Source of the DNA: Raffaelea ambrosiae
Lineage: Eukaryota; Ascomycota; Sordariomycetes; Ophiostomatales; Ophiostomataceae
Assembly: GCA_002778195.1 (NCBI GenBank)
Contig: PCDI01000005.1
Span: 1,145,075 to 1,209,074, forward strand
DNA length: 64,000 nucleotides
Direction: 5' to 3'
Shown: positions 1-9,529 of the stretch, piece after piece
Layout: each line of letters opens with the position of its first letter
Numbering within the stretch: position 1 is the first letter of the stretch
The notes under the pieces: model-generated
Seen by the model: the letters and a program-made list of their open reading frames with translations, nothing else
What the model was told of the DNA's origin: nothing
Databases searched by the model: none
Made by a program: the position numbers and the translations under genes

Positions 1-370
1 ACAGTATCATTGCCCCATCTCACGAAGCATATAAAGACTAGGAGTGTTACGTGTTTGAATTGTCACGATAACAGGGGGGACTAACCAGCCGGGCGATTGC
101 GCTGTCATCGGGCAACAGTCTACGAAGTAGATGAAACAGCAGGTAGTGAAATGGGGCAATAATTGAATGACTAAACGAATTCACCATATCCGGAGGCTCC
201 ACTAAGTGGAATTTCCTCCTGTTTCGTTAACCGTATCAAGGAAGGCAAGTGAGGTTGACAAGTGCGACATTGTGAACAGGTCGAGCATCTTGAGAAGCAG
301 AGAGAAAGAAAAAAAAATTGGTCATCTCTTCTCATTCTGTATAGCTAGGTGCGGAGACTGGCCCTCTATC
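1..370. other. Non-coding left edge
   Basis: No reading frame here resembles a protein. The short open stretch at 206-394 has no family features. It is probably 3' flank of the decayed kinase gene on the minus strand. Confidence 0.5.
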
Positions 371-965
371 TCACGCCTCCAACTCCTTCAGTAGAGCCTT
401 CCCGTCCTCATCCAACTCGTCCAGGTCATCGCAGCTAGCCAAAGCAAAGAAGTCCTTGTGGAACTTCCGCGCCGATTCATCTTTGTACGTTATGTGCTTT
501 TCCAGCAGGCGCTTCCATTCGGCATCCTCTTGGCTCCGTCCAATGCTTGACGCCAGACTGGGTAGTACTCGCAACTCTCCCATTCCATAACGCCTGCCAG
601 GTGGCCATCGCCCACAATGATACTTTCATTGATCAGACAGGCCATTGATAAATGTGTAGGGGGGGGGGTCCCCTGCGGCATGCGGCTGCGCAGACGCTGC
701 TGAGCTTTTTCGGACAGCTTTTTTTTTGCAAATAAATGTTCATTTCCCGCCAAGATTCGTCATCCAAGGACATGGAACCATGGGGCACGCCGTAGCTGTC
801 TCTTGAGCCGTGCGCTCCTTGGCCTCGTCAGGCAGCGTAAACCAGACCTTGTCCAAGGCCTCGCCTTGTATACGCTGGCGGATCAAGAAATAGCACCCGG
901 TGTTGTCTTCTGCCCACTCGTCAATAATTCCGGGAATGATTGACTGTGGGAAGTGGTGGAGATTT
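371..965 (-). pseudogene. Decayed APH-type (aminoglycoside phosphotransferase family) kinase gene
   Basis: Two separated pieces of one fungal APH/choline-kinase-like protein (PF01636 type) are visible. At about 960-770 the minus strand reads IIPGIIDEWAEDNTGCYFL, then an IQGEALDKVW block, which matches the N-lobe and hinge of these proteins. At about 660-540 it reads NESIIVGDGHLAGVMEWE followed by YYPVW, which is the Mg-binding and 'IDWE' region after the catalytic loop. The coding then shifts frame near 540-580 and continues to a stop at 371-373. The catalytic HGD motif and most of the middle are missing. I infer an inactivated gene with an internal deletion and at least one frameshift. The family is large and functionally diverse in fungi, so the original substrate cannot be named. 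Confidence 0.7.
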
Positions 966-1208
966 TGCTGAATGAGTGCAAGGTCCGAACTAGAATATTC
1001 GAAGAGAGTTCAAACTACTTCGGGCCAACGTTAAATGCAATTCATCGGCGTATTTGACCATAGTACAATATCAATTCGGAAGGCTCTGCTTGATATGATA
1101 CAGTGTGCAGTAGATATCTCCACTACAGCCTTGCTTATCATACAGTTCAGTTACTGGGCTTTTTTTTCTTTTTTCTTTTGGTTAGGTGTCACATTCATTT
1201 ACAGGGAC

Positions 1209-1790
1209 TTAGCCAGTCTTGAGGTAGCGGTCGACGCAGGCAAAGTAGGTGTCCAGAAAGTCGTGGCCGACGTGCTCCAGCATTCCGATGCTGACCATCT
1301 TGCCAAAGGGCGGCTGATGCGCGACTAGCACCACGTCGCGGTAGTCCGCGGCAACGACCTGGATTCTGTGCTCGAGACCGGCATCGGCGACGTGCTGCGC
1401 GACCAGCTTCTGCTGTTCGAGGCTGGGCGTGATTGTGGTGACGCGGCAGCCGGGCACGGACGCGGCGGCCAGCAGAGCCAAGCTGCCCCAGCCCGCGCCG
1501 ATCTCGAGGACGTGGTCGCCGCGCTGGAGGCGGAGACAGACGGGTGACGAGGCCGGAGCACCGTGGCCAATAGAGACTGGACCAGAGGTGGTGTGCGCGA
1601 GGAAGAGGCCGCGAGGCTGTCCGCGTTGGCCAGGAACACCTCGAAGAAGGCCGTGAGGTCGGTGCAGAGACTGTGGACCTGGAGGAGGACGGCTCCGGGT
1701 CTGTTTGTATCTGTGGTGGTCTGGCTAGATGGCTTAGCCTTAGCTTGGTCGGCGACCTCGGTGCCAACTGTCCCGATTTCATCCCCGTCC
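1209..1790 (-). pseudogene. Fragment of a cyclopropane-fatty-acid-synthase-type SAM methyltransferase
   Basis: The minus strand encodes the SAM-binding core of a CFA-synthase-like enzyme: GDHVLEIGAGWGSLALL (motif I) near 1510-1460, then a CRVTTITPSLEQQ segment, and SIGMLEHVGHDFLDTYF with CVDRYLK before a stop at about 1207-1209. Family members continue for roughly 150 residues past this point (catalytic C-terminal part), and nothing equivalent follows. Upstream, between about 1500 and 1700, the homology continues only in other frames (for example FFEVFLANADSLAAS), so at least one frameshift is present. CFA synthases methylenate unsaturated phospholipid acyl chains. This copy should be inactive because both ends are lost. 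Confidence 0.7.
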
Positions 1791-2090
1791 TAGATTCGAA
1801 GGGGTCCTGGAGGAAGGCCAGAGAGACCGTCTAGGACGAGACGTGTGGCCAGAGACTGGACCTGGAGGATCGCATTTCCAGAGAGCCTTTGTGCTGTGGT
1901 TGATGCCAGAATCGACCAACCGTGAAGAATAGCCATAGTACGTTTTGGTCTTGATGTAAATAGCTCTGTTTTGAGTTTCCAAGTGTAGATTGTTCTTCTT
2001 TTCCATTCCTTTCTTTAGTATTGTCTTAGCAATGCCGCGGTATGTATTTTGTTTTTGTTTTGTTTTTTTGTTCCTTTGTTTCACGCCCCG

Positions 2091-2432
2091 GCCTTTGTAC
2101 CAGCCAGTACAACCATCATCTGGAGCACGTATTCGCCTCATCGCCGCCCAGTCTCCTATGGCGACGGCTGGGCCGAGGTCAGGTCAGAGCGCTGGCTCGC
2201 AAAAGATGACAATGGCTATGCCGTCCATCAAAGCGACAGTTTCATGCCGCTCGGATCCGGCGCGCGGCGCTGCAAAGGCCGTCAGACGGTGCAGGCCGAG
2301 GCGGTGTCCATTGTGGTGCGGCTGATGCAGACATACGCAGTCATCCGCGGCGAGGACGGCCGGCCATTCCGCGAAGCCAAAGTGGTGGCGTACTGCAGTG
2401 GAAATGGGACGACGATTTCGGTGGAGAGGTGA
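2091..2432 (+). pseudogene. C-terminal fragment of a cytochrome P450
   Basis: The frame reads IIWSTYSPHRRP, then YGDGWAEVRSERWL and SFMPLGSGARRCKGRQ, followed by EAVSIVVRLMQ. These match the PERF/'ERW' region and the heme-binding signature of fungal P450s of CYP52/CYP63-like type, with the cysteine ligand kept and the usual signature Phe replaced by Leu. The tail with SGNGTTISVER ends at a stop at 2430-2432. Nothing upstream encodes the I-helix, the ExxR motif or a membrane anchor; the preceding MFLFCFFV-type stretch is low-complexity. I infer a truncated, non-functional gene end. It lies 300 bp from the CFA-synthase fragment on the opposite strand. Confidence 0.7.
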
Positions 2433-2691
2433 AGGGCACCAATCCCTTGCTAGAACATGGACGCGTTTTGTCCCTCCATTTCGAGCAGATTCCCCATTTC
2501 GAGTCGACGGGACTTGTCCGAGAATAAGCTGCGTCATTGAGATGCCTAGCAAAACCGCTTGCGCCCAAAACGGGACGCCCAAAGATGCACAAACGTGGGG
2601 CACAAGGCTGAGTGCCCAAATTCTTCCCGGACGTGACCGGTTTCCTCCCTCTGCCACTGCCGATCTTGGCTGGCTTTTGGACTATTTCATC

Positions 2692-3672
2692 ATGGCTCGA
2701 CAGACGCCGGCCACGGACCAAGAGCGCATCATTCTCGACGGCTGCTGCCACCTGTCGCAGCCGTGTCTGCTGTGCCAGTTCAGCTTATGGTCTCATGAGC
2801 TCATTGTTGCCGGTCCGTATCTCGTCCCTTCTCTCACCTCGGCTGTCATGCTCACCGCTGTCTCTCTCGACAGAAACCACAGAGGGCCGCCACACCCGGT
2901 TTCACACAGACGGAGTCGATCACATCTCCGACGATCTTGGCGTGGTGTACCACGACGCACGATGCACCGAAGGCACCGAGACCATCTACCTCTTCCACTC
3001 CGGCTGCTTTGCGCGGAAGCGAAAGGGTATACCTATACCACCGGCCATGGCCTCGGCGGTGTACTACGACTACAGCCCGCCGCTCTCCCGCGAGAATCGG
3101 CGGGCTGTGCGCATCCAACAGCTGCTGGCCAATCGGCTGCGGGCGGCCTACCCGGCGCTTTCGGTACCCGAAGTGGTGCTTCAGATCGCGGGCTACCTGG
3201 TGCACGAGTGCGCCGCGACGTCTACACTCTCTGGATTTTCTGTGCCGTGGAAGCCGTCAGCGTTGGCGTGGCTCGCATACTGTCCGTATATAGCGTTGCC
3301 GTCGGCGGAATACGTCGTGGACCTCTCGCGCAATGTGTATGCCCAGTATAGCCTGGTCGAGGGTGTCGGCTACGTGCAGAGGCTTTTCAATGCTGAAGAA
3401 GAAGGGACACCGCCCAACAAATACGCGGAGGCGACGCTGCTGTACAACGCGCAGCGGCGGACGAGCCTTCTCGGTGGCCACCATGCGGCTGTTTGCCGCA
3501 TCTCCGTCGCGGCCGACCATCTGGGCATCCGGCTGGTCAAGTTCTTTGGAGAGTCCGACGACCTTGACTCGATCGGTGACATGGATGTTCCCGGAGCATG
3601 GTGGAGCGATCTAGAGGAGCCGCGTGGCATATCCTCTCTACAAGTGACAGCCGATGTAGGGTTCCAATTTTG

Positions 3673-3728
<56 letters not shown>

Positions 3729-5064
3729 GTTTCTTATATTTCGTTGTAACGATCTCGTGAACCACATGCTAAGCACACATACAAAAGAGTTGCAAGCTGC
3801 GCGAGATCCGCGACGCCTCCGAACCCAAGGCGCGTGGCCAGCTGCCTACTACGGCAGGCTGGGCGACTCGCAAGCACCCCCATAGCGTCATGAACCTCAC
3901 CTCTCTCGGGTTATTCCAAGAACCCCTCCATATGTCCCTGCGCATGGGTGTGTTCAGCTGCAACGCTCCTGGAATCACCGGTTACTCGGTGGCAACAAAC
4001 GGGTACAGAATGCTCAGGATCCACGCACACCACCAAGACGAGGGCCCCCACGACCTACGGTTCTACGGCAATGTGTCGTGGGAATTTATTTGGGTCTACT
4101 TGCCTATGGCATCGGGGGAGTATTTGTCTGAGATTTTCACGTATCTGATTTATCTCGAGCACAAAACCTTTCCGGTCTTGATTGTGAGTCGTCCACGGGA
4201 GACCTGCGGTTTTCTTCTTTTTTTTCCTTTTCTTCTTCTAATTTTCCGCATTTCGCTTCCTTTGGGTTTCTACGATTCACTCACACGTCCATGCCCTCTG
4301 CGTTCCAGTTCACCACCAGTCGCGGTCGCAGCGTCTCGTTTGCCCATTCGTTCCCGCACATCTCCATCCACCGCATTTGGCAGGCACCTATGGCGAATAC
4401 CGCTGCTGTCGCCACCCCGGCACCTTGCCGCATATACTACGAACACGCAAGATCCTGGGAGCGAGTCAGCTATATAGCTTTTGAGGCGCATGGCAACAGA
4501 AGCAACGTCGACAACGACGATACCGACAACCGGACTGGTTTTGTCGCCGAAGAGGACAGACAAAAGGACGTATCGTGCCCGTCAAGCCTGCGGCCCACGT
4601 CGGCGAGCCCGCAGCGGTTTCTCTGGGATATGTGGATGTTCTCGTCGTGCAGCATGAAGGGCGCAGTGGCCGTCACCGTATGCCGCGGACCGGCAGCGGC
4701 CGGCCCCCAGCCGGCCATCACTGGCATGCTCGTGAAATATGCTGATGGCGGGCTAGCGTGTCTAGGACAGTTTCGGCTCGACTGGCGACGCGAGACGCTG
4801 CGTTTGATGCCTGATGGTGTCCACGCGGACAGTGCTGTCCTGTACATTGGCAGCCGCGACGGTGAGGTTGGGTACGACGAAGACGGCACCTATGTGGCAT
4901 ACGTGACGACGGCGTGGCCCAGCCAGACAGAACTTGCTGACCAAGACGCCATCACCTGGCTGCCAGTCGCCCAAACCAATGGACTTGAATGGTGGTTCAG
5001 GCCGTGGCAGAGTGCTGTGTGCTTGCGGCAGGAACAGGAAGACGACCATTCGTACATGTATTGA
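2692..5064 (+). CDS. Hypothetical fungal protein, four exons (about 684 aa)
   Basis: Exons 2692-2812, 2874-3655, 3788-4183 and 4309-5064 join with consistent phases; the introns begin GTCCGT, GTAGGG and GTGAGT and end CAG, AAG and CAG. The start is the ATG preceding ARQTPATDQERIILDGCC. The N-terminus is cysteine-rich (GCCHLSQPCLLC), which suggests a small metal-binding segment. Further on, SVPEVVLQIAGYLVHEC is F-box-like in pattern. The remainder alternates predicted beta-rich blocks without a recognised catalytic motif. The architecture resembles fungus-specific proteins with an N-terminal Cys-rich segment and F-box-like helix, but I cannot assign a function. Intron 2 (132 nt) carries 50 consecutive T. 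The last exon ends in a hydrophilic DDHSYMY tail. Confidence 0.7.
3678..3727 (+). repeat. 50-nt poly(T) tract inside an intron
   Basis: An uninterrupted run of 50 T lies between the donor at 3656 and the acceptor ending at 3787 of the hypothetical gene. It sits in the position of an extended polypyrimidine tract but is far longer than in the other introns here. True length is uncertain because homopolymers of this size are hard to sequence. Confidence 0.9.
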
Positions 5065-5279
5065 ACGTGGCTGACAGCGATTTGAGAAAACAAGCAAGCA
5101 AGAGCCAGAGTCGGGCATTGTTGGCAGGCAATTTTGGCTTGGCGACAGAAAGGCCGCAGCAGAGCGATGATTTTGCATTGGCAAAAAAAAGAAGAAGAAA
5201 CAAATCTTCCTCATAAAGGGAATGAAAAGACAGTAAATTGACAAATTGACCGCTTGCCAAAAAAAAAACGAGTGTGTGC

Positions 5280-5350
5280 TCCGATACGGGGAATCGAACC
5301 CCGAGCTCGACGGTGAGAGCGTCGGATGTTAGCCATTACACCATATCGGA
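5280..5350 (-). tRNA. tRNA-Glu (anticodon CUC)
   Basis: On the minus strand a 71-nt cloverleaf is present: 7-bp acceptor stem TCCGATA/TATCGGA, D-arm with GGTGTAATGGCTAAC (A box), 5-bp anticodon stem CGACG/CGTCG closing the loop CTCTCAC (anticodon CTC), and T-arm GGGGTTCGATTCCCC (B box). There is no intron. The acceptor end and anticodon agree with eukaryotic glutamate tRNAs. A T-rich run (TTTTTTTTT on the minus strand, near 5260-5270) lies just downstream and can act as the RNA polymerase III terminator. Confidence 0.96.
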
Positions 5351-5745
5351 TGGTTTGTGGTATATGAAATCGCCCGCGGCTGTGAATTCAAATAGCCAGT
5401 AAGAAAGCCCACTGACTAATTCTTGCCCACTACAAGAACCTCTATGAGCAGGCAGCAATAAGCTAAGCTCCAGCTGCAAATAGCAGTGGCCCAAACGTGC
5501 GGGAGCACACAGTCCTTTTCTTCCGTGTGAATCGAAAACATTGCGAAATCAACGGATTGGATATACAGGTGTGTATGTACATGCATGGCGGACGAGACTC
5601 GGTGGAAGTCAAGTACGATTGGCCAGCGACCTTTTCACACTACGCACTCTTCCTTTACATGCCCACCAAACTTGGCTGGCCTTGTGATGCTAACAGTGCA
5701 ATCAGTAGTTACAGGCTCGGGCAAGCAGACCCAGCAACAGCACGA
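5351..5745. other. Region between tRNA-Glu and the PARG-type gene
   Basis: This holds the upstream flank of both divergent transcripts. The reading frame of the downstream gene stays open back to about 5497, and it contains in-frame ATGs, but the extra residues (about 83) do not look like a PARG N-terminus, so I treat it as 5' leader. Confidence 0.5.
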
Positions 5746-7101
5746 ATGGGCCGCACCCAGCCTTCCATCGGGCGACCGCCCGCCAGCTTCCGGCGTGCGG
5801 CGCGCGCCAAACGAGCCAAGGCCACCATGCGTGTCGTCGTGCCCGCCCTGCTTTCTGCGCATCCGCGGGCCCAGAGAGGCATCGATGCGGCGGAGCTCAT
5901 CACCGACAAGTCGGATCTTGGTCTTCCCCCCGTGCGGCTCTCGGCCGGCCGTCTAGGCGCCCGAAGCGACGGCGGTCCGCCACGTCTGTCACTGCGTGTG
6001 TGCGACACGCTGGCCGCCGCGCATGCCCTGCTGGAAGAGAAGCCGATACGAAGCAGTGGCGGCCCGGATGCGGCGGCGGCGGCGGCGCCTTACTTGGACC
6101 TCGCGAACCGCCGGGCGCGCGTGGCCCTGCTCAACATGGCCTCTCCGCTGACGCCCGGCGGCGGCTTCTGGAACGGGGCCAGCAGCCAGGAAGAGTCCCT
6201 GTGCATGCGCACGACGCTGCTGCCGTCGCTGCGCGACGAGTACTACCGCCTGCCCGAGCTCAGCGTGGTCTACACGCCGGATGTCCTGGTCTTCCGCGGC
6301 CCTGTCCTTGGTGGCGGCGCCGGCGACCGCGGACCCCCGGACCTGGACAAGGCGGACCGCTGGTTTGTCGACTGTCTCAGCGCGGCCATGCTGCGGCTGC
6401 CCGATACCGACGTCGTCGCATTCGATGCGTCTTCCGAATCGGGCCCCCACAGCCGGTATCGAAACGACCGAGACCGCGTGCTGGTCCGCCAAAAGATGAC
6501 GCTCGTCCTGCGCGTCTGCCAGGCCCGGGGCGTGCGCAAAGTCGTGCTGGGGGCCTGGGGCTGCGGCGCCTACGGCAACCCCGTCGCCGAAGTGGCCGCC
6601 GCGTGGCGGGAGGTCTTGCTGGGCAAGCCCCGGCGCCGCGGCGGCAAGAACAAGAAGCGTGGCCAGACCCAGAAGCCGAACGCGGGGCCCAGCGACGGCG
6701 GGAAGCATGCGGGCGTTCCAACAGCAGAAGGCACATGGCCCGGCATCGAAGAGGTGGTCTTTGCCATCAAGGACCGCGGAATGGCGCAAGCTTTCAGACA
6801 AGCTTTCGGGAGTGATGTGTTGCCCCTGGCCGAGAGGCCGGACGACGAGGACGGAGAAGAGGATCCCGAGGATGACGAAGATGGCGAGGAAACGGGTGAC
6901 GATGACGAGGAAGACGGGGAAGACGAAGACGAAAGTGACGATGGTGGCGCGGGTGGCGGCGCCAAAGCGGAAGGCGCTGGAAACGAGCTGCACCAGACCA
7001 TCCAGACACTGGAAGGGCGGATTGCAGAAGCCCGCGACCCAGACATGAAAGCGAGACTGGAAATTGTCCTCCATAGTCTACGGGCACAGCTGCAAAAGTA
7101 A
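5746..7101 (+). CDS. Microbial-type poly(ADP-ribose) glycohydrolase (macrodomain, TIGR02452/DUF2263 type)
   Basis: A single-exon gene of 451 aa. The N-terminal basic helix (RRAARAKRAK, residues 16-25) precedes a PARG-type macrodomain. The diagnostic PARG signature is present: GGG at 138-140, seven residues, then QEE at 148-150, preceded by VALLNMASPLTP. The second ADP-ribose loop is VVLGAWGCGAYGNP. These residues bind ADP-ribose, and the glutamates catalyse cleavage of the ribose-ribose bond, so an active hydrolase reversing protein ADP-ribosylation is expected. After a basic linker (KPRRRGGKNKKRG) there is a long Asp/Glu-rich region and a C-terminal heptad-like segment (LHQTIQTLEGRIAEA) that may oligomerise. 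The acidic tail is unusual and might bind histones or basic partners. The start at 5746 gives a normal family-like N-terminus; upstream in-frame ATGs are possible but less likely. Confidence 0.85.
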   Translation: MGRTQPSIGRPPASFRRAARAKRAKATMRVVVPALLSAHPRAQRGIDAAELITDKSDLGLPPVRLSAGRLGARSDGGPPRLSLRVCDTLAAAHALLEEKPIRSSGGPDAAAAAAPYLDLANRRARVALLNMASPLTPGGGFWNGASSQEESLCMRTTLLPSLRDEYYRLPELSVVYTPDVLVFRGPVLGGGAGDRGPPDLDKADRWFVDCLSAAMLRLPDTDVVAFDASSESGPHSRYRNDRDRVLVRQKMTLVLRVCQARGVRKVVLGAWGCGAYGNPVAEVAAAWREVLLGKPRRRGGKNKKRGQTQKPNAGPSDGGKHAGVPTAEGTWPGIEEVVFAIKDRGMAQAFRQAFGSDVLPLAERPDDEDGEEDPEDDEDGEETGDDDEEDGEDEDESDDGGAGGGAKAEGAGNELHQTIQTLEGRIAEARDPDMKARLEIVLHSLRAQLQK

Positions 7102-7577
7102 CCTACACACATCCCAGACAGCTACATCGCCTCCATACGCTCCTCCTAACAGTGTCCAACCGGGATCACCACTATCCCCTTCGCATGCCCGGCACCACGA
7201 TGCTGGTTATGGAGGGCCTGACTTTTCTCGGTGCCGGGATGGAATGAAAGAGCGTGAGGGAACCGCAAGTGAGGAGGCTGTCCGTACTAACGTAGATCAA
7301 AGTCGATAAACTGGGCCTGTAAAATAAGCACCTCTGCTTCTAGAGAGTTGATCAAGACCAGCCCGAGGCTTACACCCCAACAAGAGCCTCTCATTGGCCT
7401 TTGAAAATTCCTCTTGGCAGGGTCATCTCTTTGCAGATGACCCCACAAGTTTATCTCTGCTGCTGCCTTGCTGGCTTGCTGTTTTTTTTTTTTTTTTTTT
7501 TTTTTTTTGTGCAATGCTTTTCTGAATCTTGTTCTCCAATTCTCGCAGCCCCGTATAATGAGCCACAAGCCCACATT
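7102..7577. other. Intergenic region with 27-nt poly(T)
   Basis: The 3' flank of the PARG-type gene and promoter of the F-box-like gene. A run of 27 T at 7482-7508 lies about 70 bp before the next ATG; poly(dA:dT) tracts of this type commonly exclude nucleosomes at fungal promoters. No gene is seen. Confidence 0.6.
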
Positions 7578-9326
7578 ATGGACCGCCTACCCCAGGAGAT
7601 CTACGATGACATCGCAGCGATCCTCGCGGAGAGCTTGCATACGCGGCGACAACACAAAGGCCCAGGAAGGTGGAGGCCGAAAAAAGCGCGGCCGCACCAT
7701 GTCCACGTCCCATCATTGGCTGCGCTTGCCACCCTGTCGAGACCATGGCAGGTCGCCCTGGAGAAGCACATGTTCCGGCACATCTTCCTCCAGAGTACGG
7801 AGCTAGACACCTTTCGTGCATTGTTTGCCCGCGTTCCAAGCCGCCGTCGCACGCTGCGGCGTCTGGACTATTTCGTCCTGCTGCCCAAGTACGCCACCGG
7901 CAAGAGTGAAGCGCCTCTTCTCTTCGAGCGGGCGGCGGATCGACAGGCCAACAACGCGTGCTTTACTCGGGCCATGAGCACTCTTTTCCACATTTTGGCG
8001 TCCTGGGAGCAGGACGATGGCCGCACCTGCCCGAGAGGGTCCCTGGCTTTGCATCTCTGGGGTGTGGCCTCGCCGGACGATATCGTCGTGCACGGGATCA
8101 CGCACCGCAAGTATGCAGACGGGCGCCGCCCCCTGGGACACCACCGGTTTCGGTACTCCTATCTGCAGTTGCTTCACGCGGGCCAGCTGCCGTCTGTGTC
8201 CGTGGTGGGATCCTTGTCCGTACACGTGTGGGCTGGCAACGAGAACCACCGCGATAAGTCCCGGATGCGCAAGCTGGACCATCGGGCGGGCCTGGACATG
8301 ATGACGAGGCTGCCCCATCTCAAGGACGTCTACGTGACCATCCTGGATACGGAGATGCACTATCCCGCTTTGCGGCGGCTGCAACGGAGCCACTTCGTGG
8401 AGGCGGTCAGCCAAGCACTGGTAGCGTCGCCGCTGCTCGACCGTCTCGCATTGCACTCGTTTGGTAGCGAGATATGTGACCACGGCTGGCCACCTGCCGA
8501 TTTGCGACCGCTTCCTGAAGCTGGTGCCGGCGCGAGCAAGACCGCGATGGACCCGGTCAGCACGGCGATCTTTGGAGCCACAGCATACCACACGTCCCTG
8601 CGTGAGCTCGACCTGATGGGGACCTTTGACGCGTCTTTGTTCGGGGCCCGTCCCTCGCCAAGCCCTGCTGCTGCTGCCGTTCCGCGCCCACCTTTCTGGC
8701 AAAATCTGCGCAGCCTCGTCGTTCACACGAGCATGACAACGCCTTCTGGGCACTGGTACTTTCTTCCTCCGAGCTTGGATTCGAATGCAGACGTGCAGGC
8801 CGAGACGGCAGACGATGCACAAATGCCACCCGGCTACAACCGCAGCGAGGAAGAAGACAAGATGCTCGCGGAGGAGTTCCATCCCGGTCGTGATCGGGCA
8901 TGGGAGCGCCACAATGTCTTCCGGGTTGTACCTGACGAGCGACGCATAGTGCCTTTTCTCATGGCCTTTGCGCAGGCCTGCCTACAGATCCCCGGCTTGG
9001 TCCGGGGAATAGTCCAGGCGAATATTCGGAGCCGCGTATACCGGGACAACAGAAGAACGTCTTACCCACAAGACATGTGGGGTGTTTCGTATTTTGCGCC
9101 AGGTGGGCGGCCGGAGACACATCAACAAGATCCAGCCTATGGTCTGGATCTCAACCGGCGGAGGTTGTTCTGGGAAGTGAAGCACTGGCAGCCCAGTGAG
9201 GACCTGAAAGCCATTTTCCAAGCCATTGGCCGGGATCGGTACGGCGACGACCTGGTGGAAAAGCATGTCAACACCTTGGAAACAGCCATCAAATGGCGCT
9301 ACTTCCCCCAAGGAATGACTAGATAA
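7578..9326 (+). CDS. F-box-like domain protein (about 582 aa), function unknown
   Basis: A single-exon gene. The chosen ATG gives MDRLPQEIYDDIAAILAES, a typical start of fungal F-box-like proteins (LPxEIxxxI pattern), followed by a helix-rich stretch (SLAALATLSRPWQVALEKHMFRHIF) that also fits an F-box. The rest alternates Leu-rich segments such as LPHLKDVYVTILD and TSLRELDLMGTF, as in degenerate LRR substrate-binding parts of fungal F-box proteins. If correct, it would work as a substrate receptor of an SCF ubiquitin ligase through Skp1. The longer open frame back to 7401 runs through poly(T) and has no ATG worth using. Such genes are numerous and fast evolving in Pezizomycotina, and I cannot name a substrate. 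Confidence 0.7.
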   Translation: MDRLPQEIYDDIAAILAESLHTRRQHKGPGRWRPKKARPHHVHVPSLAALATLSRPWQVALEKHMFRHIFLQSTELDTFRALFARVPSRRRTLRRLDYFVLLPKYATGKSEAPLLFERAADRQANNACFTRAMSTLFHILASWEQDDGRTCPRGSLALHLWGVASPDDIVVHGITHRKYADGRRPLGHHRFRYSYLQLLHAGQLPSVSVVGSLSVHVWAGNENHRDKSRMRKLDHRAGLDMMTRLPHLKDVYVTILDTEMHYPALRRLQRSHFVEAVSQALVASPLLDRLALHSFGSEICDHGWPPADLRPLPEAGAGASKTAMDPVSTAIFGATAYHTSLRELDLMGTFDASLFGARPSPSPAAAAVPRPPFWQNLRSLVVHTSMTTPSGHWYFLPPSLDSNADVQAETADDAQMPPGYNRSEEEDKMLAEEFHPGRDRAWERHNVFRVVPDERRIVPFLMAFAQACLQIPGLVRGIVQANIRSRVYRDNRRTSYPQDMWGVSYFAPGGRPETHQQDPAYGLDLNRRRLFWEVKHWQPSEDLKAIFQAIGRDRYGDDLVEKHVNTLETAIKWRYFPQGMTR

Positions 9327-9529
9327 GCCTGACAAAAACCATCCGAAGCTATTCTCAGGCATAGGGCACCACCCGTGAAATCAACTCAATGAACCAGCGC
9401 GGGAGTTCTCCGAGGAGTAGCGAGTCCGAGAAAGTGTGTGGATGACGAGAGAATAGAAAAAAAATTGATAAAGACCTACACACGCAGGTTCAAGTACTTC
9501 ACGCAAAGCCCGAATCACTCTGGCTTAGC

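Noticed and set aside
5989..7074. 361-codon minus-strand frame opposite the PARG-type gene
   Set aside because: Shadow of a GC-rich coding strand; only the plus frame carries the PARG signature.
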